A DNA stretch of 64,000 bases from positions 1,064,141 to 1,128,140 of the forward strand of contig KN805373.1 of assembly GCA_000818945.1 (NCBI GenBank). Reading direction: 5' to 3'. The stretch is from Schizochytrium sp. CCTCC M209059. Lineage: Eukaryota; Sar; Bigyra; Thraustochytrida; Thraustochytriidae. Both the position numbers and the translations under genes were made by a program. Numbering within the stretch: the stretch's first letter is position 1; each line of letters starts with the position of its first letter. Positions 55,762 to 64,000 of the stretch are shown here, piece by piece. Under the pieces are notes generated by a model, which saw only the letters and a program-made list of their open reading frames with translations, did no database searches and was not told the origin of the DNA.

Positions 55762-57732
55762 ATGAGCGAGTCGAACGCGCACGCGCCCGTGTACGAGCCC
55801 ATCTTTGGCGAAGATGCCAGAGGCACTGGAGACGCAAGCTACGACCCGTTCGCGAGCCTGCAGAGCGATGAGGCTGTGAGCGGCGTCAGCGAAGAGAGAC
55901 GCGGCGGCGGCGTCAGCAACTACGAACAACGGCGGCAAGAATTGCTTGATTCGGCTCGTGCAGCACAATCCGCCTTTGTGACGGACCACGAGCAGGGCCG
56001 CCAGCCTGAAGAGGACGACACGGACAGCGAGGGAAATCAGTCGGGGGCTGGGTCCACCGATGACAAAAGAGAGTTACCGCCGGGATTCGCCTTTCCAGTG
56101 ACGACCCAAATAATGCAGTTCCTGAACAAAATTTCGACCCAGCCTGGGCCTCCTCTCCCTGGTGAAGCCACGCTCCGTGCTTTGCAGCGCTACCAGAGCA
56201 ATGGTAGTCACGGCAGTCGTACTAGCGGCGCAAGCGCTACCAGCAGCCAGCCGCGAAACCGAGGATCTGGAGATGCAGACAGTACGCGCCGTGATGATGA
56301 AGATACCTTGAGCAATCGCGAGAATGTGTTGCTTTCGGAACAGCCACCGTCGTCCACGCCAGCCGACGCTGGCTCTGCCCAGGTCGAAGATGCGTCTGCA
56401 CAGTCTGAAAGCGTATCGCAGGAAAACGAAACGCCAAACAGCGTTACAGAGTCCAAGTCAAAGAAAACTCAAACTCCGAACGGAACGGACTCTATGGCCA
56501 AATCATCGCGCAAGTCTGCATACGCCACCTTTATCCAAACACTCAAGGAGCCACGCGCTGCAGACAAGGTTGCGGCCATCAAAGCACTGGTGCTACATTT
56601 CTTCAAAGAGGCGGCCGCTCTGCAGCGCGAGGACGGCGACGCGGCGCCCGTATGGGATGATGTGTCAGGGCAGGACAGTGCTTTGGCACGACAATTTCAA
56701 ACGGCAATGCGCAAACTCGAAGCCAAGATGCGCGCCAACGCGCAATGGAAAAACGACAGCGAGGAGGCCTGGGCGGCCACATGCGAGGCGCTAGAAAAGT
56801 TCGTCCTTCTCAAACTTCATGGGGCCTTCTTTTGCGCAACGGATCGAGAGCGCACACTGGACCAAGCCCTCTGTGATCGCATCAAGTCGCTGACCTTTGT
56901 GCGGGCTTGTCATCTTGATGTACATCACTTTGGCCGAAACAACCTTGAGCAATGGCAGAAGGCCGGCTTCGAACTTGCCAAGATGAACGAGTACAAGAGT
57001 CCGCGAGACAAGGTGATTTGCGTGCTAAACGCCTGCAGGCTCTTGAGTAGTCTCCTTGGCGATGACGGTCGTCTCCCCGGCGCAGACGATCTTTTGCCTG
57101 CTCTTATTTTCGTGCTTCTCAAGGAAAACCCTCGCAACGTCCACTCCAATGTCTCGTACATTGCGAGCTTCCGGAATCCGGCTCGCCTCAAGGGCGAGGC
57201 AGGATACTTTTTCACACAGCTCGCGAGCGCTGCGGCCTTTGTCCAAACGCTTGACAGCAGCATGCTCTCATCGTTGTCCGCGTCGCAATTTGACGCCCTC
57301 GTGGCGCACTGCCAGGGCAAACTCGCTGAGGATGCCGCCTTTTCCTTTGGTTGGGAGGGTATTCGCCCTGAAGAAGAAGCGAAAGTCTTGGCAAAAGCGC
57401 AGGGCGTTTCGCACGGAGCCGAAGCTATTTTGCCACTTCGCGACGCTCAGCAAGAGACCTTGGACGCGGCTGCGGGTCTTGACAAAGCAGCAGTGACCTT
57501 GGGCGAGCTTCTGCCCGGAAGTGAGCCCGTTTCTGCGAGCACTGTCGAGGCCTGGAAGGCGCAGCGATTGCGCTTCAAAGATCGCACTGCAGAGAGTCTG
57601 ACTCTTGGCGAGGTTTCGGGGCTGCTGGAAGAGTATAAGGCTTTGGCGAGCGTCGTTGACGCGCTTGCAGTCACGCGGTCGCCGGAATCTGCCAAAAAGA
57701 GAGCTACATTGGATGATGACGACTCGATCTGA
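55762..57732 (+). CDS. VPS9-domain Rab5-type GEF
   Basis: A 656-residue protein from the ATG of MSESNAHAPVYEPIFGED. The N-terminal half is Ser/Gly/Asp-rich and probably disordered (TQIMQFLNKISTQPG... before it). An ordered helical bundle (about 260-365) leads into a VPS9 domain at about 365-500: LCDRIKSLTFVRACHLDVHHFG, SPRDKVICVLNACRLLSSLL, GADDLLPALIFVLLKENPRNVHSNVSYIASFRNPARLKGEAGYFFTQLASAAAFVQTL. The key residues ADDLLP...Y..S and GEAGYFFTQLASA are kept, matching Rabex-5/Vps9 more closely than the giant ARM-RasGEF-VPS9 protein. It should exchange GDP on Rab5 at early endosomes. A C-terminal helical stretch (~100 residues) follows. No ubiquitin-binding domain was seen. Confidence 0.9.
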   Translation: MSESNAHAPVYEPIFGEDARGTGDASYDPFASLQSDEAVSGVSEERRGGGVSNYEQRRQELLDSARAAQSAFVTDHEQGRQPEEDDTDSEGNQSGAGSTDDKRELPPGFAFPVTTQIMQFLNKISTQPGPPLPGEATLRALQRYQSNGSHGSRTSGASATSSQPRNRGSGDADSTRRDDEDTLSNRENVLLSEQPPSSTPADAGSAQVEDASAQSESVSQENETPNSVTESKSKKTQTPNGTDSMAKSSRKSAYATFIQTLKEPRAADKVAAIKALVLHFFKEAAALQREDGDAAPVWDDVSGQDSALARQFQTAMRKLEAKMRANAQWKNDSEEAWAATCEALEKFVLLKLHGAFFCATDRERTLDQALCDRIKSLTFVRACHLDVHHFGRNNLEQWQKAGFELAKMNEYKSPRDKVICVLNACRLLSSLLGDDGRLPGADDLLPALIFVLLKENPRNVHSNVSYIASFRNPARLKGEAGYFFTQLASAAAFVQTLDSSMLSSLSASQFDALVAHCQGKLAEDAAFSFGWEGIRPEEEAKVLAKAQGVSHGAEAILPLRDAQQETLDAAAGLDKAAVTLGELLPGSEPVSASTVEAWKAQRLRFKDRTAESLTLGEVSGLLEEYKALASVVDALAVTRSPESAKKRATLDDDDSI

Positions 57733-58011
57733 CGGCCGCAAGCAAACGCTACTTGGGCATGTGGACATTATTTAATGAGAGCAACACGTGGTCACGATAA
57801 ATATTTCGATTTAGGCTATCGAAGCTAAAAGAAACTAACGCTATGAACCACTTTTACTTCAGGGCGTACCTATCCTTTGCCGGCCCCCTCCCACGCACAC
57901 ACACACAAACGCGTGCAAAACATCATATCCATGACTGAGTTTATTCTCGCTCTACTACGTATACGATTCATGGAATGTTTAGTATTCAAAAGGATGGATT
58001 CATTGGTTCCT
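57733..58011. other. Convergent 3' spacer
   Basis: About 280 bp, AT-rich, with a (CA)n run at 57893-57906. No gene seen. Confidence 0.5.
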
Positions 58012-59598
58012 TCATGCCATGTAGGCGGTCGCCTTGTAATTGTCAAAATCATCGACAACATCGAAATCCACGTCGGCTACGGCGTCTATCTTGGTTTCAA
58101 TCTCGCAAATGCCAGCTTCAAGCAAACGATTGCGCAAGACAGGACCAAGGCAAGAGGCAGGGGTGTAAAAGCCCCCTTCGTCTTCAACCTCTGCGCCTTC
58201 CAGCGCAAAGCACAAGGCTGACTCAACGAACATTTGCGCTGTGAGCCGGTACAGCGTGTCCGTGGGAAAGTACATTTGCACGCTGACCTTGGAGCCCATG
58301 TCGCCAAAACCATGTCCATGCTGGACATAGTAGCCCTTGTCCATCTCGGCCTCGGAGGGACCCTTGCCAGCCACTGGAAGCATACCGAGCTTGGAAGCGA
58401 CTGCGCGCCAGAAGGGATGAAAGAGAAAGCACGCGAGCAAAGCGTTGTTGATGACCCAAGCAATGGCAGCGGCAAAACTCGGCAATACGAGCTGCTCCTT
58501 GTACTCAAGATGCGCACCATAGTGCTTGATGACATTCGAGCGCCGCACGCAGGCCATATTGACCGCAGAGAGGTAGAACCAGGCGTACCAACTATGATGA
58601 GTCGCCGAGTACCCTGGCTTGAGGCGCGTAAGGCTCTCAATACGGAAGTCGCTGCGAGAACCGTCTCGCTCGAGGTCGAGCGGGTTGAAAGAAGCCATGG
58701 GAGGCCGATACGTGTTTTGGTGGTAGAAAACGGTCTCAAGTGTGCCCCCGGAGATTTGGCCACGACCATCGTCAAAGAGCTCGACGCGCGCAAGCATTTC
58801 GTTCGGATTGACATCCACAAGGGTCTCAAAGACTTGCATCACGCACAAGTCTGCCGGAATGCAATCATGACCACAAAAGTTGACAATGCGCGCCCCCGAA
58901 GCCTGCGCCGCGCGATAATACTGCCGCGTACACTCTCGTACCCATGCTGCCTCGCCGGTAGTATCGACCATGGCGCAACCGTGTGCCACGCACTGTCGCA
59001 CCACCGGGGTGCCGTACTTGGCAAAGGGTCCTACCGAGGTGGCGACGACGCGAGTCTGCGAGCACATGGCAGCGAGGCTGTTGTCGTCGGTCACATTAAC
59101 GACCAGAATTTGCAGCTTGGCAAGCTCAGGATCGAATTCCGCGGCAAGCTCTGCGCGCAGCTGCTCCAACTTGCCAATACTGCGGCCTGCAAGCGCCCAC
59201 TTGACGCTGCTTGCGTAATGTGCGGCCATGTAGCGAACTGCAAGTCGGCCGGTGAATCCCGATGCGCCGAGAAAGACAACATCGAACTTGCGCTGCTCTA
59301 GTGGAAGGATCCCCCTGGCCGCCTCGAGGTCTCCGCTGCCGCCGTCTCCATGCTCGTCGTGATCGCCACTGTTCCGCTCGTCCTCGGGCAGGATCTCGGC
59401 ATTGTCGTCCGCGGTGAGACAGCAGCACGTCTTCCGGAGCGCGCTCGAGATGAGCGCCACTGGCAAGACTACAAGCACCAGTAGCGGCAGGCGTACGACG
59501 ATCGTCCACGCGATCGTCCAGCGTCCATAGCACCCGTCATATTGCCCCCGCTTGCCGTCTCGCGCCTTGACGTTTGTGAAGACGTCGACGTCCTGCAT
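58012..59598 (-). CDS. Saccharopine dehydrogenase-like oxidoreductase (SCCPDH family), copy 1
   Basis: A 528-residue protein. An N-terminal hydrophobic stretch (WTIVVRLPLLVLVVLPVALISSAL, about 29-52) suggests membrane anchoring, then an acidic linker and a Rossmann fold from about residue 105: FDVVFLGASGFTGRLAVRYMA with the NAD(P) glycine loop, WALAGRS, and VVATSVGPFAKYG...GCAMVDTTGEAAWVREC. The middle keeps NFCGHDCIPADL and the family's SGGTLETVFY. SCCPDH/enoyl-reductase family members are lipid-droplet or membrane oxidoreductases whose substrate is unsettled. It is a paralogue of the + strand gene at 60875, sharing the VKARDGK-type start, membrane segment and C-terminal layout. The ATG at complement 59596-59598 is the first in frame. 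Confidence 0.9.
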   Translation of the reverse strand: MQDVDVFTNVKARDGKRGQYDGCYGRWTIAWTIVVRLPLLVLVVLPVALISSALRKTCCCLTADDNAEILPEDERNSGDHDEHGDGGSGDLEAARGILPLEQRKFDVVFLGASGFTGRLAVRYMAAHYASSVKWALAGRSIGKLEQLRAELAAEFDPELAKLQILVVNVTDDNSLAAMCSQTRVVATSVGPFAKYGTPVVRQCVAHGCAMVDTTGEAAWVRECTRQYYRAAQASGARIVNFCGHDCIPADLCVMQVFETLVDVNPNEMLARVELFDDGRGQISGGTLETVFYHQNTYRPPMASFNPLDLERDGSRSDFRIESLTRLKPGYSATHHSWYAWFYLSAVNMACVRRSNVIKHYGAHLEYKEQLVLPSFAAAIAWVINNALLACFLFHPFWRAVASKLGMLPVAGKGPSEAEMDKGYYVQHGHGFGDMGSKVSVQMYFPTDTLYRLTAQMFVESALCFALEGAEVEDEGGFYTPASCLGPVLRNRLLEAGICEIETKIDAVADVDFDVVDDFDNYKATAYMA

Positions 59599-59931
59599 TT
59601 TGTGATTTTCTGCTCGACCTCGCTCGACCTCGACGCTGCTTTCTCTCTGGCTTCGAGGTCTGCTGCACGCGCGTCAGAACCGAGCCCGAGCCGTTCTTTA
59701 CTTCACTCCCTCGCCCCTCGCGAGGTCGACGACCAGTTCTGCATGTGCGACATTCGCGACAAGCGAACTGGCGCGACTGCGTCGTGAGGCCTCGCGCCGT
59801 CGGGTGAAGTAGGCCCAGCTGTCGTGAAAGCGCCTTCACGATTCCTCGGATCGAGGCCGGTTGTTGCCACGCGGGCTTCGCGCTGGGTAGGTTATGATAA
59901 AAGTGCACGCACTCACTGCGTGGTCCCCGCG

Positions 59932-60201
59932 ATGACGTCTCGGCCTCCACTGCGCGCCCGGCGCAAGCTCCGCGGCGACGCCGAGTCCCCGCTGCAAGAG
60001 AGGCAGAGGCAGGCGGGCCCCTGCGCCGCGCATGCGAACGACGAGGCCCAGGCGCGGCGCAGGCTCGCCCCGTCGCGCACGGCGGCGCGCGACAGCAGCA
60101 GCTTGGAGGTATCTCGCAGCGCCGAACGACGGAAGACAGTCCTCGCGGGGTCCGCTACGCGAAAAGGGTTGCGCAGGCTACAGAAGTTCCTGAAAGTCTA
60201 G
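59932..60201 (+). CDS. Possible small basic protein
   Basis: An 89-codon frame from an ATG (MTSRPPLRARRKLRGDAES) that is Arg/Ala-rich and ends SAERRKTVLAGSATRKGLRRLQKFLKV. The closing stretch has a protein-like look (RRLQKFLKV), but no family is recognised. It sits within the divergent promoter region, and chance in GC-rich DNA remains plausible. Confidence 0.35.
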   Translation: MTSRPPLRARRKLRGDAESPLQERQRQAGPCAAHANDEAQARRRLAPSRTAARDSSSLEVSRSAERRKTVLAGSATRKGLRRLQKFLKV

Positions 60202-60655
60202 CGGTACTGACACCTGATCGGCTGTGCCACTGAAGGCTTGGCATGGCGGGCATGGGATGTGAGCTGCTCTTCCGCTCCGCTCGATCGAGCTTCAAGTTCT
60301 GAGCATCACGACGATCGAATGATTGCATCAGCGTATGTATACGTTCGTTCATAAACTCGTTCGTTCGTTCGTTCGCCCGATCGCTTCGTGGCGTGCGTTT
60401 GCCGGCCCAGCTCGCTTGCACTCGCAGGCGCGGGCTGACGCGGCCGCCCCAGCTTCCGTGTTCGACGTCGCCTCGGCGCGCCATGGTCGCGGCTTTGCGC
60501 AAATGGACTGCGGCTGCCGGCTGCGCCGCGACGAGAGAGAGACTCGCCTCCGCAATGCAATGCTCTGTCGGCTCCCCTGAACGTGATGCCATTTCCATAC
60601 CTTCCCGTGTATATATACTACCCTCAACTTGGTGTAGCCTAGGGGCCTGGGCCCT

Positions 60656-60668
60656 GTTGGTATAAAGG
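60656..60668 (+). promoter_or_regulatory. TATA-like box upstream of SCCPDH copy 2
   Basis: TTGGTATAAAGGC, a good TATA match about 210 bp before the ATG at 60875. Promoter use in this lineage is not known to me. Confidence 0.3.
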
Positions 60669-60874
60669 CGTATTCACCATTCAGGATGATCATGAAGACT
60701 GACTGCACAGTGGCGACTCGGGGCAGTCACTAAACCCTGGTCCTAAGCGAGGCTTTGCCGAGCGACTTGGGGTTCTTCTACCTTGAGACACGGGCGCGAG
60801 CAAAGACGAAGAGCGCAGAGCACAGAGCACAGAGCAAGACCACCGAGCAAGAGGAGGAGAAGGAGGAGGAGAAC

Positions 60875-62365
60875 ATGGTGGGCGTCAAGGAGGTGGAAAA
60901 GTTCACGGCGTTCAAGGCGCGCGATGGCAAGAAGGCCGCCTTTGATGGGGTCCAGGGCCTGCTCAAGCTTGCGAGTGGCCTCTTGGTGCAGCTGCCGTTC
61001 GCTGCGGTTTTGACCCCACTCGTCGTGGTCTCGCTCGTGGCTAAAAAGCTCGCGTCCGGAGGGAATAAGCAATCGGTTATGGAGACCCCGCTCGCGGAGC
61101 CCGTCGAGCCTGCCAAGGACCGGACGAAGCGCGAGGAACGCAAGTATGACTTGGTGGTTTTTGGCGCCACCGGTTTCACAGGCGGTCTTGCTGCGGAATA
61201 CCTTACCAAGCAGTACAGCGGAAGCGGAAGCGACCTGAAGTGGGCAATTGCTGGACGCAAGATCAAGTCTCTGGAAAAGGTGCGGGAGCGTCTTGCCAAG
61301 CTCAATCCGGAAGCCGCCAAGTTGGACCTCATTATTGCCGACACAAGCGATGAGCAAAGCGTGCAACGCATGGTTAACAGCACGCGCGTTGTCGCCTCCA
61401 CTGTAGGTCCTTTTGTCAAGTATGGTACTCCTCTTGTGCGCGCTTGTGTGGCGTACGGCACCGACTATTGCGATATCACGGGCGAGGCAGACTGGGTCAA
61501 GGTCTTGATCGAGGCATACTCGAAGACTGCGCGTGAAACGGGAGCGCACATTGTCAACTTTTGCGGCCACGATTGCATCCCCTGGGATCTCATGACCCTT
61601 GAACTTGCCAATAACATCCGTGCGGCGAACCCTGATGAGGATCTCGAAAGCGTTGAAATATACAATGACATTTTCGGCTCATTCAGCGGTGGAACGCTTG
61701 CCACTATTGTTCACCACCTCAGCAACCCAATGAAGCCGAGCAAGAATCTTACTTTTAACGCGCTCGACATGCGCGCAGATGGGACCCGCGCGGAGACGCG
61801 CGTCCGTGGCGATCTTATGCCCGTCGGCTACAGTTCGGCGCACAAGTCCTATTATGGTTTTTCTTTTATGTCGATGGTCAATCGCGACTGCGTGCGTCGC
61901 TCCAATGCTCTGCTTCAGTATGGCAAGCAGCTCAGGTACAAGGAGCAGCAGGAGCTCCCTGGTCTCGGAGCTACGGTTGCCTTTGGCATCGAAGGCATCA
62001 TGATCGTGTTGCTCTTGGGTAGCGGTGCGTTGCGCGGGGCTTTTTTGGCGCTTGGTCTGCTTCCCAAGCCAGGCCAAGGCCCTAGTGTCCAGGAGCAAGA
62101 GGATGGCTTTCTCATTGTCACCGGATACGGCAAGGGTACCAAGGGAACCAAAGCTGTCGGCAAAATGTACTTTTCCAAGGATCCGGGCTATCGCGATACG
62201 GCCCGCATGCTCATGGAGTCTGCGCTTTGCATGGCTCTCTCGCGAACTAAACTTCCTACCAAGGGCCAGGGAGGCATGTACACGCCGGCTGCGGCGCTTG
62301 GCACTGTCCTGCGGGACCGCCTTATCCTTTCTGGCACGGAATTCGAGGTCAAGCTTACCAAGTAA
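60875..62365 (+). CDS. Saccharopine dehydrogenase-like oxidoreductase (SCCPDH family), copy 2
   Basis: A 496-residue paralogue of the minus-strand gene. From the ATG of MVGVKEVEKFTAFKARDGKKAAFDG: a hydrophobic segment (LLVQLPFAAVLTPLVVVSLVA, about 35-55), a short linker, and a Rossmann fold (YDLVVFGATGFTGGLAAEYL). Then VVASTVGPFVKYGTPLVRACVAYGTDYCDITGEADWV, NFCGHDCIPWDL, and SGGTLATIVHHLSNPMKP. The C-terminal part (GTKAVGKMYFSKDPGYRDTARMLMESALCMALSR...GGMYTPAAALGTVLRDRL) is shared with copy 1. Its last ~290 bp plus the 3' flank are repeated in inverted orientation at 62500-62870. Non-ATG frame upstream was discarded. Confidence 0.9.
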   Translation: MVGVKEVEKFTAFKARDGKKAAFDGVQGLLKLASGLLVQLPFAAVLTPLVVVSLVAKKLASGGNKQSVMETPLAEPVEPAKDRTKREERKYDLVVFGATGFTGGLAAEYLTKQYSGSGSDLKWAIAGRKIKSLEKVRERLAKLNPEAAKLDLIIADTSDEQSVQRMVNSTRVVASTVGPFVKYGTPLVRACVAYGTDYCDITGEADWVKVLIEAYSKTARETGAHIVNFCGHDCIPWDLMTLELANNIRAANPDEDLESVEIYNDIFGSFSGGTLATIVHHLSNPMKPSKNLTFNALDMRADGTRAETRVRGDLMPVGYSSAHKSYYGFSFMSMVNRDCVRRSNALLQYGKQLRYKEQQELPGLGATVAFGIEGIMIVLLLGSGALRGAFLALGLLPKPGQGPSVQEQEDGFLIVTGYGKGTKGTKAVGKMYFSKDPGYRDTARMLMESALCMALSRTKLPTKGQGGMYTPAAALGTVLRDRLILSGTEFEVKLTK

Positions 62366-62449
62366 AACTCATCGAGCTCAGCTCAGCTTTAATCAGATCA
62401 GATCAGATCAGCTAAAAAAACAGAACACATAAGTTCATCCAGTGAGGGG
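62079..62449 (+). repeat. Left arm of a 371-bp inverted duplication
   Basis: Contains the last ~95 codons of SCCPDH copy 2 and about 80 bp of 3' flank. Its reverse complement is at 62500-62870 with equal length. Translated, the two arms give the same residues from about SVQEQEDGFLIVTGYGKG to ...EVKLTK and stop. No mismatch was seen in the stretches compared. Confidence 0.9.
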
Positions 62450-62456
62450 CGTGTGA

Positions 62457-62490
<34 letters not shown>

Positions 62491-62499
62491 TTATCTTGA
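62450..62499. repeat. (AT)n-rich loop of the palindrome
   Basis: 50 bp, mostly AT dinucleotides, between the two arms. Confidence 0.9.
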
Positions 62500-62870
62500 C
62501 CCCTCACTGGATGAACTTATGTGTTCTGTTTTTTTAGCTGATCTGATCTGATCTGATTAAAGCTGAGCTGAGCTCGATGAGTTTTACTTGGTAAGCTTGA
62601 CCTCGAATTCCGTGCCAGAAAGGATAAGGCGGTCCCGCAGGACAGTGCCAAGCGCCGCAGCCGGCGTGTACATGCCTCCCTGGCCCTTGGTAGGAAGTTT
62701 AGTTCGCGAGAGAGCCATGCAAAGCGCAGACTCCATGAGCATGCGGGCCGTATCGCGATAGCCCGGATCCTTGGAAAAGTACATTTTGCCGACAGCTTTG
62801 GTTCCCTTGGTACCCTTGCCGTATCCGGTGACAATGAGAAAGCCATCCTCTTGCTCCTGGACACTAGGGC
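62500..62870 (-). repeat. Right arm of the 371-bp inverted duplication
   Basis: Antisense copy of the 3' end of SCCPDH copy 2. Homology stops sharply at 62870, where the sequence becomes unrelated (AACCCGGCAAGCAG). It carries only a 3' fragment, so it is not a gene. On the minus strand the frame runs on from unrelated sequence (FCLPGC) into the copied codons. Confidence 0.9.
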
Positions 62871-64000
62871 AACCCGGCAAGCAGAAAATAGTACAGAACG
62901 ATTTGTCTCTTCCACGTTGCAAACAACTTGGTCTAGTCGGACAATTTGCAGATCTTACGGATGGCAATTACAATGAAATTTAGACGAGCAACGTCGTCGA
63001 TTCAATGAGCACATGATTTTTTTGCTCGAGCACAGCTTCGAAGGAGACATAAGATCGACCAATTATGACCATTGTTTCCAATTGAAACTTGCAAATCTGC
63101 CTTGCGCATCACTTCTACTCTTCTCAGACGCAAAAAACAAACTGGGCATCGCCTTTTGAATTCAGAAAAGACTCGCGTCTTCTCAATTGTTAAGCCGGAA
63201 GTTTGAGTCGAGTCGAGGACGGGGTCTCCCAGAAGGCGACCATCGCCAACTTTGCACATCTCGTCTGTCGGGAGAGGAAGCCCAATATGTAGCCGCGCGT
63301 GCAATTTCCATCTCGTCATCTAGCATGCGCGCGCTTAAGCCAAACTTGCATTCTTCTCGTACCTGAGTGCCTGCACGTTGAAGATCCAAAATAAATTGGA
63401 GTCTTGAAAATCTAAAGCGTCATCATCTTGACTTTCGAACACTAATGACTTAAAGTTATAGGACTCGACCCTGCAAAGTCACGAGCCTACGCACTCGCTC
63501 TGAACCCATTCTCTATTCGTTTTTCTTACGAATGCGAGATTAGAGATTATTCGCGGCGTCGACCTTTTGTCCTTCCGAGTCTTCTTCATCGTTTAGGCCT
63601 TCCTTCTTTTTCCGAAGCTTCTTCTTGTCTTTGAGCCATCGTACGTTTTCCCAAAGAGTGCGAGCAGGCCTGAGCACAAGATAGCTCGGCGCGACACAAC
63701 GCGACCCCGAGACGAACAACCATTGATAACTTGAACTTGGTGTGAAAAGGTCCGAGTCCTTCGGGAACGTTGTCCCACTTCCGTATTTCTTCTACAAATA
63801 CGCACTACGTGGTAGTATGGAGCCTAGGCCTAGACCTAGTAGTAGTAGTGCTGCCAGCATGAAAGTGGGAGATACGCGCGGAAAGTAGACCTTCAGCCTG
63901 CGCGAGCTCGGAGCGATTTGTCGACCGCTTGCACGCACGCGCGCCCGGTCACGTCTCCGCGTCTTCGCGCCCGCTTGCCCCGCCCCCTGCGGACCCCCTC
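62871..64000. other. Region without recognised genes to right edge
   Basis: About 1.1 kb, AT-richer until 63560. It holds a CCTAGGCCTAGACCTAG word at 63823-63839 and a short hairpin (ATTCGT...ACGAAT) near 63515-63533. Short frames on both strands are not convincing. A promoter for a gene beyond the right edge may be present near 63850-64000, where GC rises. Confidence 0.45.

Larger units (their letters stand above)
59599..60874. other. Divergent promoter region between two SCCPDH paralogues
   Basis: About 1.28 kb between divergent starts. It holds a possible small ORF (59932-60201), a (TTCG)n run near 60353-60375, a TATA-like site near 60658, a CCTAGGGGCCTGGGCCC word at 60638-60654, and a CACAGAG repeat near 60820. 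It may work as a shared bidirectional promoter. Confidence 0.5.

Noticed and set aside
62517..62967. Minus-strand frames encoding SCCPDH-like sequence past 62500
   Set aside because: They are the antisense arm of the palindrome carrying only a 3' fragment without its own start or fold; described as a repeat.
1..64000. tRNA, rRNA or CRISPR features
   Set aside because: I looked for cloverleaf T-loop words (GGTTCGAATCC-like), conserved rRNA blocks and spaced direct repeats and found none convincing. A covariance-model scan would be decisive.

Overview
The window looks like nuclear DNA of a unicellular eukaryote. Genes are long, mostly uninterrupted and use all three standard stop codons. They encode typical eukaryotic machinery: TFIIH, 26S proteasome, VPS9-type Rab GEFs, a splicing Tudor factor, a P450 cluster and a GPR180-type receptor. 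Gene density is high, introns are rare, GC is moderately high, and coding sequence carries many Ser/Gln/acidic low-complexity inserts. Together with the lineage-odd domain fusions this suggests a stramenopile such as a thraustochytrid (Labyrinthulomycetes). That placement is an inference from style and gene content. No marker gene proves it.

Layout, left to right. 1-13 kb: an STK16-like kinase (cut by the left edge), TFIIH subunit SSL1, a methyltransferase-RIT1 initiator-tRNA fusion, a DEDDh exonuclease, a 550-bp inverted-repeat structure with tetranucleotide arrays, and a cyclic-nucleotide-binding/RGS fusion. 13-27 kb: a BART-domain protein, a METTL2/6/8-type tRNA methyltransferase, an SPF30-like Tudor factor, a giant ARM-RasGEF-VPS9 protein, TXNDC9, and a putative OB-fold protein that may be TPP1-like. 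27-42 kb: a GPR180-like receptor, a large unknown protein with a decayed copy of its own 3' end, an assembly gap, three same-strand cytochrome P450 paralogues with a rearranged P450 relic, a Gln-rich unknown protein and a glycosyltransferase fragment. 42-52 kb: an M16 metallopeptidase, proteasome ATPase Rpt3, a RidA-family protein, and a secreted LPMO-GH19 chitinase fusion. 52-64 kb: a gene-poor stretch, a hypothetical acidic protein, a second VPS9 protein, a head-to-head pair of saccharopine-dehydrogenase-like oxidoreductases, and a 371-bp inverted duplication of the end of the second one around an AT-repeat.

There is no operon-like pathway; most genes are independent housekeeping or signalling loci. 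The outstanding signals are new-looking domain combinations (methyltransferase+RIT1; ARM+split RasGEF+VPS9; three CNB domains+RGS; LPMO+GH19) and structural DNA features (a perfect-looking 371-bp palindrome, a 48-bp inverted repeat bounded by (GCTT)n/(AAGC)n, an inverted P450 relic). Two Rab5-type GEF genes and two RNA/tRNA-modifying enzymes recur, but physical clustering does not show a shared function.
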